The notes: generated by a model from the sequence alone, not told the origin. A DNA stretch of 64,000 bases from Chloroflexota bacterium (GCA_012729765.1 JAAYCM010000088.1:1-64000); one strand, 5' to 3'; shown: positions 48,177-56,677, counted from the first letter of the stretch. Made by a program: numbers and translations.

Positions 48177-50501
48177 TTAGCTGTTACTCACACTGTAGGC
48201 GGCGATCACGGCCTGGCCGAGCGCCAGCCCGCCATCATTGGGCGGAACGATCCGGTGGGTGAGCACGTCGAACCCGGCGGCGCGCAGCAGCGGCACGGTT
48301 TTGTGCAGCAGCGTGACGTTCTGCCAGACTCCGCCGCTCAGCGCGACCGTATGCAGGCCGGTGGCGGCCCGCGCCTGCTCGCAGACGGCGCGCACCATTT
48401 CGGCCACCCCATTGTGAAAACGCGCCGCGATCCGGGCCGGGGCCACGCCTGCACGCAGATCGGCCACCAGCGCACGCAGCGCCGGGGCGGGATCGATCTG
48501 GGCCGGACCGGAATCGCCGGGCGGGACGAGATCGAACGGGTACGCGCCCGCTTCGTCGGGATCGGTCTGCGCTTCGAGCCAGATCGCGGCCTGGGCCTCA
48601 TACGTCACAGTTTGCAGCACACCCGCCAGCGCGGCGACGGCATCGAACAGGCGGCCCATGCTCGACGTGAGCGGGGCGTTGAGGCGCTTCTCAAGCTGCT
48701 GGCGCACGATGGCCTGCTCCGCATGCGAGCCAGCCTGGACGGGCGGCAGGTCGGCGTCCCATGCGATCCCGGCGGCCCACAGGTGCGCCAGCGCGACGCG
48801 ATAGGGGCGCAGGGTGGCCGCGTCGCCGCCGGGCAGCGGGACATAGCGCAGGTGGGCGAAACGCTCACAGCCGCCGTAGCCGCCGATCAGAATCTCGCCG
48901 CCCCAGATCGCGCCGTCCGGCCCCAGGCCCGTGCCGTCGAAAATGATGCCGATGGCCGGTTCGGCGGGACGCCTGTGCTCGGTCAGGCAGCTTGCCAGGT
49001 GGGCGTGATGGTGCTGCACGGCCAGAGTTGGCGTGCCTGCGACCTGGGCGCGGCGCAGGGCATAGCGCGTGCTCAGATAGTCAGGGTGGGAGTCGTGCGC
49101 GATCAGCTCTGGCTGGACGCGGAACAGCCGCTCCAGGTGTTCGATGCTGTGCTCATACGAGCGCAGCGCCTCGTAGTTCGCCAGGTCGCCGATGTGTTGG
49201 CTCATGAAGGCGTAACGCTCGCGCGCGAGGCAGAACGTATTCTTGAGTTCCGCCCCGGTTGCCAGCAGCGGCGGCGCGTCGAAGGGGAGCGGGACCGGGT
49301 AGGGCGCATAGCCGCGCGAACGGCGCAGCGGCAGGATGCCATCGGACTTGGCGCGCACGACCGAGTCGTCGCAGCGAATGTGAATGTCGCGGTTGTGCAG
49401 CAGGAAGGCATCGGCCAGCAGCCCCAGCCGCTCCAGCGCGTCGGTGTTCGCGGTGGCGATCGGCTCTTCGCTGGTGTTGCCGCTGGTCATCACCAGCGCG
49501 GGCGGGAAGTCCGGCGCGGCTTCCAGCAGCAGGTGATGGAGCGGCGTATAGGGCAGCATCACGCCCAGCTCGGTCAGCCCCGGCGCGACGGAATCCGCGA
49601 TGATTGTGCCCGGCAGCAGCGGCAGCAGCACGATCGGGCGCTCGCGGGCGGTGAGCGCCTGGGCCGCCGCCGCGCTCACCACGCAGAAGCGCCGCACGGT
49701 GTCGAGATCGGGCAGCATGACGGCGAACGGTTTGGCGGCGCGGCCTTTCCGCTGGCGTAAGGTCTGCACCGCCCCGGCGTTGGTCGCGTCGCAGGCCAGA
49801 TGAAACCCGCCCAGGCCCTTGATCGCCAGGATATGCCCGGCGCGCAGCAGCACCCGTGCCGCCGCGATCTCGTCGTCGGGCAGCGCATCCCAGGTGGCAG
49901 GCCGGGGCAGGGCGGGGCTGGGCAGCAGCTCCAGGCGTGGGCCGCAGACCGGGCAGGCGTTCGGCTGGGCGTGGAAGCGCCGGTTGAGCGGGTCATCATA
50001 CTCGCGCTGGCAGTCCCGGCACATTGTGAACGGGGCCATCGTCGTCTGGGGCCGGTCGTAGGGGATGTCCTGGATGATCGTAAAGCGCGGGCCGCAGTTG
50101 GTGCAGTTGGTGAAGGCGTAGCGGTGGCGCCGGTCGGCGGGATCGAACACCTCGGCCAGGCAGTCGTCGCAGGTCGCCACGTCCGGCGCGATCGGCTGGT
50201 AAGCGCCGGCCTGCGCGGCGCTGTGCTCGATCTGGAAGCCGCTATAGCCGTTGGGCGCGATAGTCTGCGCCTCGACGCTTTCGATACGCGCGAGCGGCGG
50301 GGCCTCAGCCGTGATCGCGCGCGTGAACGCCTCGACCGCGTCCGGCGCGCCCACGATCTCGATATCAACGCCCGCCGAGGTATTGCGCACCCAACCGGAG
50401 AGATCGTAGCGCACGGCCAGCCCGTAGATAAACGGGCGGAAGCCCACCCCCTGGACGATGCCCGTCACGTGAATCCGGCGGGCGGCGGCAGTTTCGACCA
50501 T
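48177..50501 (-). CDS. hypF: Carbamoyltransferase HypF
   Basis: A 774-residue HypF, which converts carbamoyl phosphate to the thiocarboxamide used for cyanide ligands. Domains in order: acylphosphatase (1-90, VTGIVQGVGFRPFIYGLA); two zinc-finger units (about 105-185; CDDC, CTNC, CRDC and CPVC); YrdC-like (200-385; LAIKGLGGFHLACDAT); and a Kae1-like carbamoyltransferase domain with the metal motif HHHAHLASCL. The end carries the SGGVWQN motif. The ATG at 50501 overlaps the hypB TGA; a GTG one codon earlier is also possible. All catalytic motifs look intact. Confidence 0.95.
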   Translation of the reverse strand: MVETAAARRIHVTGIVQGVGFRPFIYGLAVRYDLSGWVRNTSAGVDIEIVGAPDAVEAFTRAITAEAPPLARIESVEAQTIAPNGYSGFQIEHSAAQAGAYQPIAPDVATCDDCLAEVFDPADRRHRYAFTNCTNCGPRFTIIQDIPYDRPQTTMAPFTMCRDCQREYDDPLNRRFHAQPNACPVCGPRLELLPSPALPRPATWDALPDDEIAAARVLLRAGHILAIKGLGGFHLACDATNAGAVQTLRQRKGRAAKPFAVMLPDLDTVRRFCVVSAAAAQALTARERPIVLLPLLPGTIIADSVAPGLTELGVMLPYTPLHHLLLEAAPDFPPALVMTSGNTSEEPIATANTDALERLGLLADAFLLHNRDIHIRCDDSVVRAKSDGILPLRRSRGYAPYPVPLPFDAPPLLATGAELKNTFCLARERYAFMSQHIGDLANYEALRSYEHSIEHLERLFRVQPELIAHDSHPDYLSTRYALRRAQVAGTPTLAVQHHHAHLASCLTEHRRPAEPAIGIIFDGTGLGPDGAIWGGEILIGGYGGCERFAHLRYVPLPGGDAATLRPYRVALAHLWAAGIAWDADLPPVQAGSHAEQAIVRQQLEKRLNAPLTSSMGRLFDAVAALAGVLQTVTYEAQAAIWLEAQTDPDEAGAYPFDLVPPGDSGPAQIDPAPALRALVADLRAGVAPARIAARFHNGVAEMVRAVCEQARAATGLHTVALSGGVWQNVTLLHKTVPLLRAAGFDVLTHRIVPPNDGGLALGQAVIAAYSVSNS

Positions 50502-51169
50502 CACGCCTCGTTCGTCGCGCTCCGCTGGGCGACCCGCGCGCGCAGCCAGTCCAGCCAGGCGTCGAAGCCTTCACCGGTTTTGCACGACACCGGGAAGAAG
50601 GCGACGCCGGGATTGAGCACTTCGACGCCGTGCCGGAAGTAGTCGAGCCTGAAGTCGATGTAATCCATCAGGTCGATCTTGTTCAGCAGCAGCACATCCG
50701 CGCCCCGGAACATGGCCGGGTACTTATAGGGCTTGTCGTCGCCTTCGGGCACGCTGGCGATCACGACATTGACATGATGGCCGAGCTGGAAGGCCGCCGG
50801 GCAGATCAGGTTGCCGACGTTCTCGATGATCAGCAGGTCGAGCGCGTCCATTGGCAGCGAGGGCAGGGCGCTGCTGACCATGTTGGCGTCCAGGTGGCAG
50901 TTGCCGCCGGTGTTGACGAGCGTCACCGGCACGCCCAGCGCCGCGACCTTCTCCACGTCGATCATCACGACATCGCCTTCCATCACGCCGATACGCGCCT
51001 CGTCCTTCAGCGCGCTGATGGTCTGCATGATGACGCTGGTCTTGCCGCCGCCGGGCGAGGCCATGATGTTGAGCGCGACCACGCCCAGCGCGTCCAACTG
51101 CTGGCGGGTGCGCGCCGCGATCTGGTCGTTGGCGTCCAGAATATTTTCGACAACCTTAATTTCGGGCAT
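50501..51169 (-). CDS. hypB: Hydrogenase nickel-insertion GTPase HypB
   Basis: A 222-residue SIMIBI-class GTPase that inserts nickel with HypA. Walker A is NIMASPGGGKTSV (the usual middle Ser of GSGKT is Gly), the metal-binding CHLDA is in NTGGNCHLDANMV, and NKIDLMDY is the guanine-specificity motif. There is no histidine-rich or CxxCGC nickel-storage N-terminus, so this is the short form. It overlaps hypA by 14 bases and hypF by a few. Confidence 0.93.
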   Translation of the reverse strand: MPEIKVVENILDANDQIAARTRQQLDALGVVALNIMASPGGGKTSVIMQTISALKDEARIGVMEGDVVMIDVEKVAALGVPVTLVNTGGNCHLDANMVSSALPSLPMDALDLLIIENVGNLICPAAFQLGHHVNVVIASVPEGDDKPYKYPAMFRGADVLLLNKIDLMDYIDFRLDYFRHGVEVLNPGVAFFPVSCKTGEGFDAWLDWLRARVAQRSATNEA

Positions 51170-51557
51170 GAGATGACCGTTCCTCTTCGTCAGATTGAGC
51201 TATCGAATCAGCAGGCAGATCGACTTCGATGCTTTCCAGGTAAAACTCGTCGCCGCCTTCGACATCTATCTGCTCGCCGTGACAGGCCGGACAGACGAAC
51301 TCGCGGTGATCGAAGGCGAACTGGTGGCCGCAGTCGCGGCAGCGCAGCCGGGCCGGGACACGGGTAAAGACCAGCACGGCACCGGCGGCGATCGTGTCTT
51401 GGGCGATGATCTCCCAATAGAACTGCACGGAGTCATCGACGATGTTTGCCATCTGGCCGATCACGACGTTGAGTTGGGTGACGCGCGCTGCACCGGCCTG
51501 CTGCGCGTGGCGCACGGCCAGATCGAGCAGGCTTTGGGTCACGCCGAGTTCATGCAT
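51156..51557 (-). CDS. hypA: Hydrogenase/urease nickel chaperone HypA
   Basis: A 133-residue HypA. The N-terminal MHELGVTQ carries His2, the nickel ligand. The zinc site uses two CxxC pairs in LRCRDCGHQF and FVCPACHGE. An acidic/serine-rich extension of about 15 residues (SDEEERSSHARN) follows the usual end. It is the first gene of the hyp operon and overlaps hypB by 14 bases. CRP/FNR-like sites lie upstream. Confidence 0.93.
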   Translation of the reverse strand: MHELGVTQSLLDLAVRHAQQAGAARVTQLNVVIGQMANIVDDSVQFYWEIIAQDTIAAGAVLVFTRVPARLRCRDCGHQFAFDHREFVCPACHGEQIDVEGGDEFYLESIEVDLPADSIAQSDEEERSSHARN

Positions 51558-51587
51558 GGATAAACCGCCTGGCTTCTTGTGATTACG

Positions 51588-51601
51588 GTGATGCTTATCA
51601 A
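51588..51601 (-). promoter_or_regulatory. FNR-like half-site pair in the hypA leader
   Basis: Minus strand TTGATAAGCATCAC matches TTGAT-N4-ATCAA at all but the last arm base. It lies about 30 bases before the hypA ATG, downstream of the candidate start site, where binding would repress. Confidence 0.45.
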
Positions 51602-51612
51602 GATTAACCGGT

Positions 51613-51656
51613 ACTGTATCACATCCGCACCGGGCTTTCAGGTGATGAATGTCACC
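51613..51656 (-). promoter_or_regulatory. Candidate CRP/FNR-family class II promoter of the hyp operon
   Basis: GGTGATGAATGTCACC (51641-51656) is a symmetric GGTGA-N6-TCACC site. Downstream on the minus strand a -10-like TACAGT lies at 51613-51618, with start near 51606. The site centre is then about 42 bases upstream of the start, the standard class II activator position. Confidence 0.45.
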
Positions 51657-51802
51657 GCCCTACCGGGTGATTGGATCGATTTGGTGCGGCGGTTAAAGGC
51701 CCTGGTCCGGGATGTTTCGCGCAGGGTAGGGCTTGCCCTACCCCTACGGCATGCGGTCAACGGCTGGGGGCACATCCTCGCCTGGCATGTGCATAACTGT
51801 GG
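51657..51802. other. Intergenic stretch between the FAAL-linked microprotein and the hyp promoter
   Basis: About 145 bases with no convincing gene, promoter or terminator. Short open frames here lack ribosome-binding sites. Confidence 0.4.
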
Positions 51803-51940
51803 CTAGAATCCCTGGTAAATCCACTGGGGCGCGGAGTCGGCGGTGACGATGATCACCAGCAGCACGATCAGACACAGCAGCAACGCGAACAGGTTTTCAC
51901 GGCTGAAGACGACCCGGAATAGTCGGCGGGCGAGGGGCAT
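51803..51940 (-). CDS. 45-residue single-pass membrane protein downstream of the FAAL ligase
   Basis: Minus-strand frame from ATG (51940) to TAG (51803). It has a basic amphipathic start (MPLARRLFRVVFSREN), a hydrophobic helix (about 17-33, LFALLLCLIVLLVIIVT) and a short polar end (ADSAPQWIYQGF). AAGGAGA lies about 10 bases upstream and overlaps the stop of the FAAL-type ligase, so it is very likely translated from the same mRNA. The charge pattern puts the N-terminus in the cytoplasm and the C-terminus outside. I do not know the family. It may anchor or regulate the acyl-AMP pathway. Confidence 0.7.
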   Translation of the reverse strand: MPLARRLFRVVFSRENLFALLLCLIVLLVIIVTADSAPQWIYQGF

Positions 51941-51955
51941 GGGCGGACGATCTCC

Positions 51956-53695
51956 TTATTGTTGGCCGAGCACGTCGGTCAGGAACTTCTGGCGATTGGC
52001 CGAGCGCGCGATCTTGCCACTCGACGTTTTGAGCAGCCACATCGGCTCGACGAGATGCACATAGCGCGCCATCGTGTCGGTTGTCTGGGCGATCCGCGCG
52101 CGGATTTCGCGGATGATGTCGCTCTGCTGCTCCGGATCGTCGGTTTCCGTTTCGGCCAGCACGGCGATATCTTCCGTGCCCAGGGCCTCGTTGAGCACGC
52201 CGAAGGCGACCACGCGCCCCGGATGCACGCCGGAGATGTCGTTCAGCACGTTTTCGATATCCTGGGGATAGATGTTCTTGCCGCCAACGATGATCAGGTC
52301 TTTCTCGCGGCCCGTGATATACAGCTCGCCATCCGCGAGATAGCCCAGGTCGCCGGTGAAATACCAGCCGTCCTGAATCGCCTCGGCGGTCGCGTCGGGG
52401 CGGTGGTAGTAGCCGCTGAGCATACAGTCGCTGCGCAGGGCCACTTCGCCCACGTGCCGGTCGGGCAGGTCGCGCCGTTCGGCATCCACGATCCGAAGCT
52501 CGGTATTGGGAATCGGCGCGCCGCATGACACCATGCGCGTGACGAAGCCGTTGTCTGGCCCGGCAGGTTGGGCGATACGCTGCTCCATGATCAGCGCGCG
52601 GTCGATGACGTCGATATGCGGCAGTGCTCCGACCGCGCTCTGGGTTACAGCGAAGGTGTTCTCGGCCATCGCGTAGCAGGTCGCCAGCGCATCGGGCCGC
52701 AGTCCATAGGGTTGGTAGCGCTCCAGGAAGACCTCGTGACTGTCGGCGCGCACCGGCTCGGAGCAGTTGATCACGGCGCGCAGGCTGGAGAGGTCCAGCC
52801 CTTCCAGGGCCGAGGGGCGCACGCGCGCTGCGAGGAAGTTATAGGCAAAGTTGGGCAGCCAGCACAGCGTGCCACGATAGGTGTCGATGGCGTGCAGCAG
52901 GATAGCCGGCTCGCGCACCCAGTGGAAGGGCGACATCAGAACCAGGTGTAAGCCCTGGATCACGGGCATGATGAACCCGGCGATCAGGCCCATGTCGTGA
53001 TAGAGCGGCAGCCAGCTCACGATCACATCATCCGGCTGCAGGTTAATGGCGGCAGAATAGGCCGCGACCTGGTTGAGCACGGCCCCATGCGCGAGCATGA
53101 TCCCTTTTTGCAGGCCGGTGCTGCCCGACGAGTGCTGTAAGAAAGCGGTATCCTGGGGTTGGGCAGGGGCGCGATCCAGGTAGCGCTGGAGATCGCCGCC
53201 CGGTTCCAGATCGTCGATATTGAGCAGCGCGCCCAGAGTCGGGATGCCCTGCAAATGCTGGCGCAGGGTGGGCAGCATCTCGTCATAGGTGATGACCGCT
53301 TTCACTTCCGACAGCTCGACCAGGGCGCGCACGCTGGCGTAATAGTGATCGGGATCGAGCTTGGGCGTCAGGAAGGGAAAGATCGACGGGACCGCGCCGA
53401 GCAGCATCGCGCCCCAGAAGCCGAACAGGACATCTTCGCCATGCTGTAAGACCAGCACCACCAGGTCATCGCGGCGGACGCCGGCCTGTTCGAGCGCGTG
53501 GGCATAGCGCGCGGCCCGCTCGAAAAACTGGCGATAGGTGATCGTATGGGTTTCATCGGGCGCGATCAGCGTCAGCGCAGTACGATCGGCGGCGTGCTCG
53601 GCCAGGTTGCGGGCGCAGTCGAGCAGCGTGGCCGGGCGTGCATCCAGGCGGACAGGCAATTGCATAAACGGCGATTGATCAGTTATAGTGCTCAT
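51956..53695 (-). CDS. Fatty acyl-AMP ligase (FAAL)/acyl-CoA synthetase-type adenylating enzyme
   Basis: A 579-residue ANL-superfamily enzyme. The ATP-binding A3 motif is FLQHSSGSTGLQKGIMLAH. SWLPLYHDMGL and LCWLPNFAYNFLA are typical of FAALs, which activate fatty acids as acyl-AMP and pass them to an acyl carrier protein. A5 is CYAMAENTF, and the GWYFTGDLGYL and GREKDLIIVGGKNIYPQDIE motifs lead to the C-terminal lid with the catalytic lysine region (KTSSGKIAR). The ATG at 53695 is used, although its GGAG is about 14 bases away; an in-frame ATG 9 codons later is the alternative. No acyl carrier protein or PKS gene lies in the window, so the acceptor is unknown. Confidence 0.82.
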   Translation of the reverse strand: MSTITDQSPFMQLPVRLDARPATLLDCARNLAEHAADRTALTLIAPDETHTITYRQFFERAARYAHALEQAGVRRDDLVVLVLQHGEDVLFGFWGAMLLGAVPSIFPFLTPKLDPDHYYASVRALVELSEVKAVITYDEMLPTLRQHLQGIPTLGALLNIDDLEPGGDLQRYLDRAPAQPQDTAFLQHSSGSTGLQKGIMLAHGAVLNQVAAYSAAINLQPDDVIVSWLPLYHDMGLIAGFIMPVIQGLHLVLMSPFHWVREPAILLHAIDTYRGTLCWLPNFAYNFLAARVRPSALEGLDLSSLRAVINCSEPVRADSHEVFLERYQPYGLRPDALATCYAMAENTFAVTQSAVGALPHIDVIDRALIMEQRIAQPAGPDNGFVTRMVSCGAPIPNTELRIVDAERRDLPDRHVGEVALRSDCMLSGYYHRPDATAEAIQDGWYFTGDLGYLADGELYITGREKDLIIVGGKNIYPQDIENVLNDISGVHPGRVVAFGVLNEALGTEDIAVLAETETDDPEQQSDIIREIRARIAQTTDTMARYVHLVEPMWLLKTSSGKIARSANRQKFLTDVLGQQ

Positions 53696-53952
53696 AACAA
53701 TCCGTGTGATACTCCAGCGAAAACGAGCAGCGCTGGACCCGGGCAACAGAGGGATTATACCGATTTCTGCCGGTCAAGCCAGACGTTAAGCAGCCGCTAA
53801 CGGGCATCTGCCTGACGCAGCACGCGGCGCAAGATTTTCCCTATTGCAAACCGTACAGTTTAGACGAGAATGATCTGGTTTATTTTGCCCTGGAATGTCT
53901 GACAGGGTGAGCTAGGCTGTATTCGCGGAAATCCGGTAGTGAGGACGGCGAG

Positions 53953-55926
53953 ATGGATGAAGAAGTCAGTGGGGCGGTGCAGGCTCAAGCCCGCGAAAGA
54001 TGGAACCAGGCGCGCCGCCAGGCATTTTTGCAGCGTCTTTACGGTGCGCTCGGCCTGACCAAACGCCCCGGCGAGCTGCTCTCGTTCGAAACCGTACAGG
54101 AAAAGCTGCGGCTGACCCAGAACGCCTATCGCGGCCTGCACCAGGTGCCGCTCGATCAGATCGTCGGGAGTGTGGGGCGTTATAACGACTTTACTCGCAC
54201 CTTTCTGCCGCTGGTCGAGGGCGATAGCTGGCGCTGGCGGCGCGTGGCGGAATTGCAGTTTGAGACAGGGCTGCCGCCAATCGAGCTGTATAAAGTGGGC
54301 GATGTCTACTTCGTGAAGGACGGCAATCACCGGGTATCGGTGGCCCGGCAGTTCGACGCGCCGACAATCGAGGCGTATGTGTGGGAATACGAAACGCCGG
54401 TCGGGGGCATCTCGCCCAGCATGGAAGTGGACGACCTGATCGTCAAGGCCGAGTACCGCGCGTTTCTGGATCGCACTCTGCTCAACCGCTCGCACCCGGA
54501 GCAGAATATCGTCCTGACCGAGCCGGGGATGTATCCTGCGCTGGAACTGGAGATCGAGATCTATCGCCGGAACCTGGAGCAGATCGACGGCGAGCCGCAC
54601 ACCTATGAGGAAGCCGCCGCGACGTGGTACGACCTGGTGTATACCCTGGCGGTCGATCTGATCCGCGAATCGGGCGTGCTGAACCTGTTCCCTGGCCGAA
54701 CCGAGGCCGACCTGTATGTGTGGACGGCGCGCCACCGCAAAGAACTATCGGAACGCTACGGCGAGCAGGTATCGCTGCGCGACGCGGTGTCGCAGCTGGT
54801 CGAGGCGCAGCAAAAGCCGGGGCCGGTCGAGCGGATGATGCATTCGGTCGCCAGCTCGGTCGCCGGGCTGGTGCACAGCCTGACGCCAGAGCGCCATGAT
54901 CCGCGCGAGGGGTTGGCCCCGCCGCCCCAAGATTACGAGCCGCTGGGCAAGCTGCTGGCCCAGATCAACAGCGCCGAGCCGGAGATAACGTATCGCGGCG
55001 AGCGCGGCGAACACTGGCGGCAGTGGCGTCAGGCGCTCCGCGCGCAGGTCTGGGAACTGCTGGGGATGTATCACGAGCGCGCCGACGACGTCAAGATGAC
55101 GATCATCGAGCCGAGCTTGATCAGCGGCGTGCAGCGCTTCAAGATCACGCTCACCGCCGCAGACGGCCTGGAACTGCCCGGCTACCTGATGCGCCCGGTC
55201 AAACTGGACGCGCCCGCCCCGGCGCTGCTGGTGTATCCGGGGCACGGCACGATCCGGCAGACCGCCGGGCTGGAGGCCAGCATTCACCAGGCGAACGCGC
55301 TGGCGCTGGCCCAGGCGGGATTTGTCACGCTGACCATCGAGGCGCGCGGCATGGGCGAGCTGGCGCAGGTCGATCATATCGCGCTGGACAACGTCGCGCG
55401 ACTGGTGGGGCGCACCTGGCTGGGCATGACGCTCGAAGACGGGCTGCGCGCCATCGACTATTTGCAGACACGGCCCGATGTCCGGTCATCCCATATCGGC
55501 GTGACCGGGCTGGGGCTGGGGGGCGGGCTGGCGCTGTTTACGGCGGCGCTGGATGAGCGCGTGCGCGCGGCGGTGATCCAGAATTATTTCGGTGGCAATA
55601 TGGAGCCGATGGCGGTGCTGGGGCACGGCTGTGACTTCATCCCCTACCTGCGCCGCTATGCCGAGCTGAGCGACATCGCCCGCCTGATCACGCCGCGCCC
55701 GGCGCTGTATGCGTATCCGCGCAACCATGCTATCACGCGGGTTGCCCGCGAGTTCTTTGACCGGATGCGGCCCCTGTATGAGATCTTCCTGTGCCCGGAC
55801 CGGACACGCTTCGTGGAGCACGACCGCAACGACAATTACGATGGCGCGCTGGCGGCGGCCTGGTTTGAGCGCTGGCTGATCGAGGAAGAGGATACGAGCG
55901 TGCTGCTGGTCCCGCCCCGCGAGTGA
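53953..55926 (+). CDS. ParB-like domain fused to alpha/beta hydrolase lacking the nucleophile serine
   Basis: A 657-residue fusion. Residues 60-155 resemble the ParB/sulfiredoxin-type N-terminal domain: VPLDQIVGSVGRYNDF, LPPIELYKVGDVYFVKDGNHRVSVARQ (D123-R127 in DGNHR). Residues 160-330 are helical and unassigned. Residues 335-650 look like a dienelactone-hydrolase or acetyl-xylan-esterase type alpha/beta hydrolase (YPGHGTIRQTAG, IEARGMGELAQ). At the nucleophile elbow, where GxSxG is expected, the sequence is GVTGLGLGGG: the catalytic serine is Gly521. Unless another residue substitutes, it should be hydrolase-dead. The ParB-like half could bind nucleotides or DNA. A role in regulation or scaffolding is inference. 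Monocistronic with a strong terminator. Confidence 0.72.
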   Translation: MDEEVSGAVQAQARERWNQARRQAFLQRLYGALGLTKRPGELLSFETVQEKLRLTQNAYRGLHQVPLDQIVGSVGRYNDFTRTFLPLVEGDSWRWRRVAELQFETGLPPIELYKVGDVYFVKDGNHRVSVARQFDAPTIEAYVWEYETPVGGISPSMEVDDLIVKAEYRAFLDRTLLNRSHPEQNIVLTEPGMYPALELEIEIYRRNLEQIDGEPHTYEEAAATWYDLVYTLAVDLIRESGVLNLFPGRTEADLYVWTARHRKELSERYGEQVSLRDAVSQLVEAQQKPGPVERMMHSVASSVAGLVHSLTPERHDPREGLAPPPQDYEPLGKLLAQINSAEPEITYRGERGEHWRQWRQALRAQVWELLGMYHERADDVKMTIIEPSLISGVQRFKITLTAADGLELPGYLMRPVKLDAPAPALLVYPGHGTIRQTAGLEASIHQANALALAQAGFVTLTIEARGMGELAQVDHIALDNVARLVGRTWLGMTLEDGLRAIDYLQTRPDVRSSHIGVTGLGLGGGLALFTAALDERVRAAVIQNYFGGNMEPMAVLGHGCDFIPYLRRYAELSDIARLITPRPALYAYPRNHAITRVAREFFDRMRPLYEIFLCPDRTRFVEHDRNDNYDGALAAAWFERWLIEEEDTSVLLVPPRE

Positions 55927-55952
55927 GGCCGCAGCAGTCCAGAGGATCCGCC

Positions 55953-55983
55953 AACCCGGTGCAGGTTCACCGGGTTGTTTTTT
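55953..55983 (+). terminator. Intrinsic terminator of the ParB-like/hydrolase gene
   Basis: AACCCGGTG (55953-55961) and CACCGGGTT (55968-55976), then GTTTTTT. It lies 27 bases after the stop. Confidence 0.85.
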
Positions 55984-56008
55984 CGCACTTGGTCAGGGGC
56001 GAAACCGG

Positions 56009-56287
56009 CTAGAAATGAATGAACTGCCGTGCATCGAGCACAAACACGGTCGCGTTGTGCTCGCCTTCAGCAGCTTCGCCCATCTCGGTGCACGCCTCGC
56101 GCATCAGCGCCAGCACGTGCTCGACCTGTTCGTCGGACACGCCGATGAACAGGGTGGTGTTGCCACGCCGCAGAAAGCCGCCCGTGCTGGCAAACTCCGT
56201 CACGCGATAGCCTTCGTCGAGCAGGCGGTTGTTGAGCTTTTCGCAGCCGCCGCTGCGCAGGACAACCAGGATCAGTTTGGTGGTCAT
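56009..56287 (-). CDS. DarA/PstA-like PII-type protein, second copy (short loop)
   Basis: A 92-residue protein of the c-di-AMP receptor family (PII-like fold). It keeps the family core: YRVTEFASTGGFLRRGNTTLFIGV and the C-terminal ATVFVLDARQF. The large loop between these is about 15 residues shorter than in the first copy and in Bacillus DarA, which may change ligand binding. Its ATG overlaps the TGA of the first copy (ATGA), so both are made from one mRNA. c-di-AMP binding is expected for the family but not proven for short-loop forms. Confidence 0.8.
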   Translation of the reverse strand: MTTKLILVVLRSGGCEKLNNRLLDEGYRVTEFASTGGFLRRGNTTLFIGVSDEQVEHVLALMREACTEMGEAAEGEHNATVFVLDARQFIHF

Positions 56288-56610
56288 ATCTGCTCAAAAT
56301 GCTCCACGTCTAGCACGAAGACAGTCGCGCCGCCGACCTCGACTTCGACGAACGCCCCCATCATCGCGGCGGATTCAACGATATTCGGCCCGGCGGGGAT
56401 CAGGCGGGTGCGGCGCTCACAGGTCGTTTTGAGCAGCTCGATCACGTTGCCGACTTCGGGATCGGCCACACCGCTGAGCAGCGTCGTATTCCCCACGCGG
56501 AAGAAGCCGCCGGTGCTGGCGACGCGGGTAACACGATAGCCGCGCTCATTCAGCGCCTTAACCGTCCGGTCGGCATCCTGATCCTGGACGACGGCAATAA
56601 TCAGCTTCAT
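56284..56610 (-). CDS. DarA/PstA-type c-di-AMP receptor, first copy
   Basis: A 108-residue PII-like protein nearly collinear with Bacillus DarA (109 residues). It begins MKLIIAVVQDQDADRTVKAL, then RVTRVASTGGFFRVGNTTLLSG, and ends EVEVGGATVFVLDVEHFEQ. These proteins are trimeric receptors for c-di-AMP. The ATG at 56610 aligns with the family start and has GGGGGAAG upstream; an ATG at 56622 with GAGG is an alternative. Together with the KimA-type transporter at 9.3-11.3 kb it indicates c-di-AMP signalling. Target proteins are unknown. Confidence 0.9.
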   Translation of the reverse strand: MKLIIAVVQDQDADRTVKALNERGYRVTRVASTGGFFRVGNTTLLSGVADPEVGNVIELLKTTCERRTRLIPAGPNIVESAAMMGAFVEVEVGGATVFVLDVEHFEQI

Positions 56611-56648
56611 GGCTTCCCCCATCGCAGGTTTTCCTCAAGATGAGCGCC

Positions 56649-56677
56649 ATTGTACTCACGAATACACGACTTGTCTA
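56649..56677 (-). promoter_or_regulatory. Promoter of the DarA-like gene pair
   Basis: Minus strand: TAGACA (56672-56677), 17 bp, TACAAT (56649-56654). Start near 56642, 20-32 bases before the possible start codons. Confidence 0.6.

Noticed and set aside
48162-49760. Long plus-strand frame opposite hypF
   Set aside because: hypF motifs on the minus strand are complete; the plus-strand translation has low-complexity Arg/Gln/Gly composition and no ribosome-binding site.
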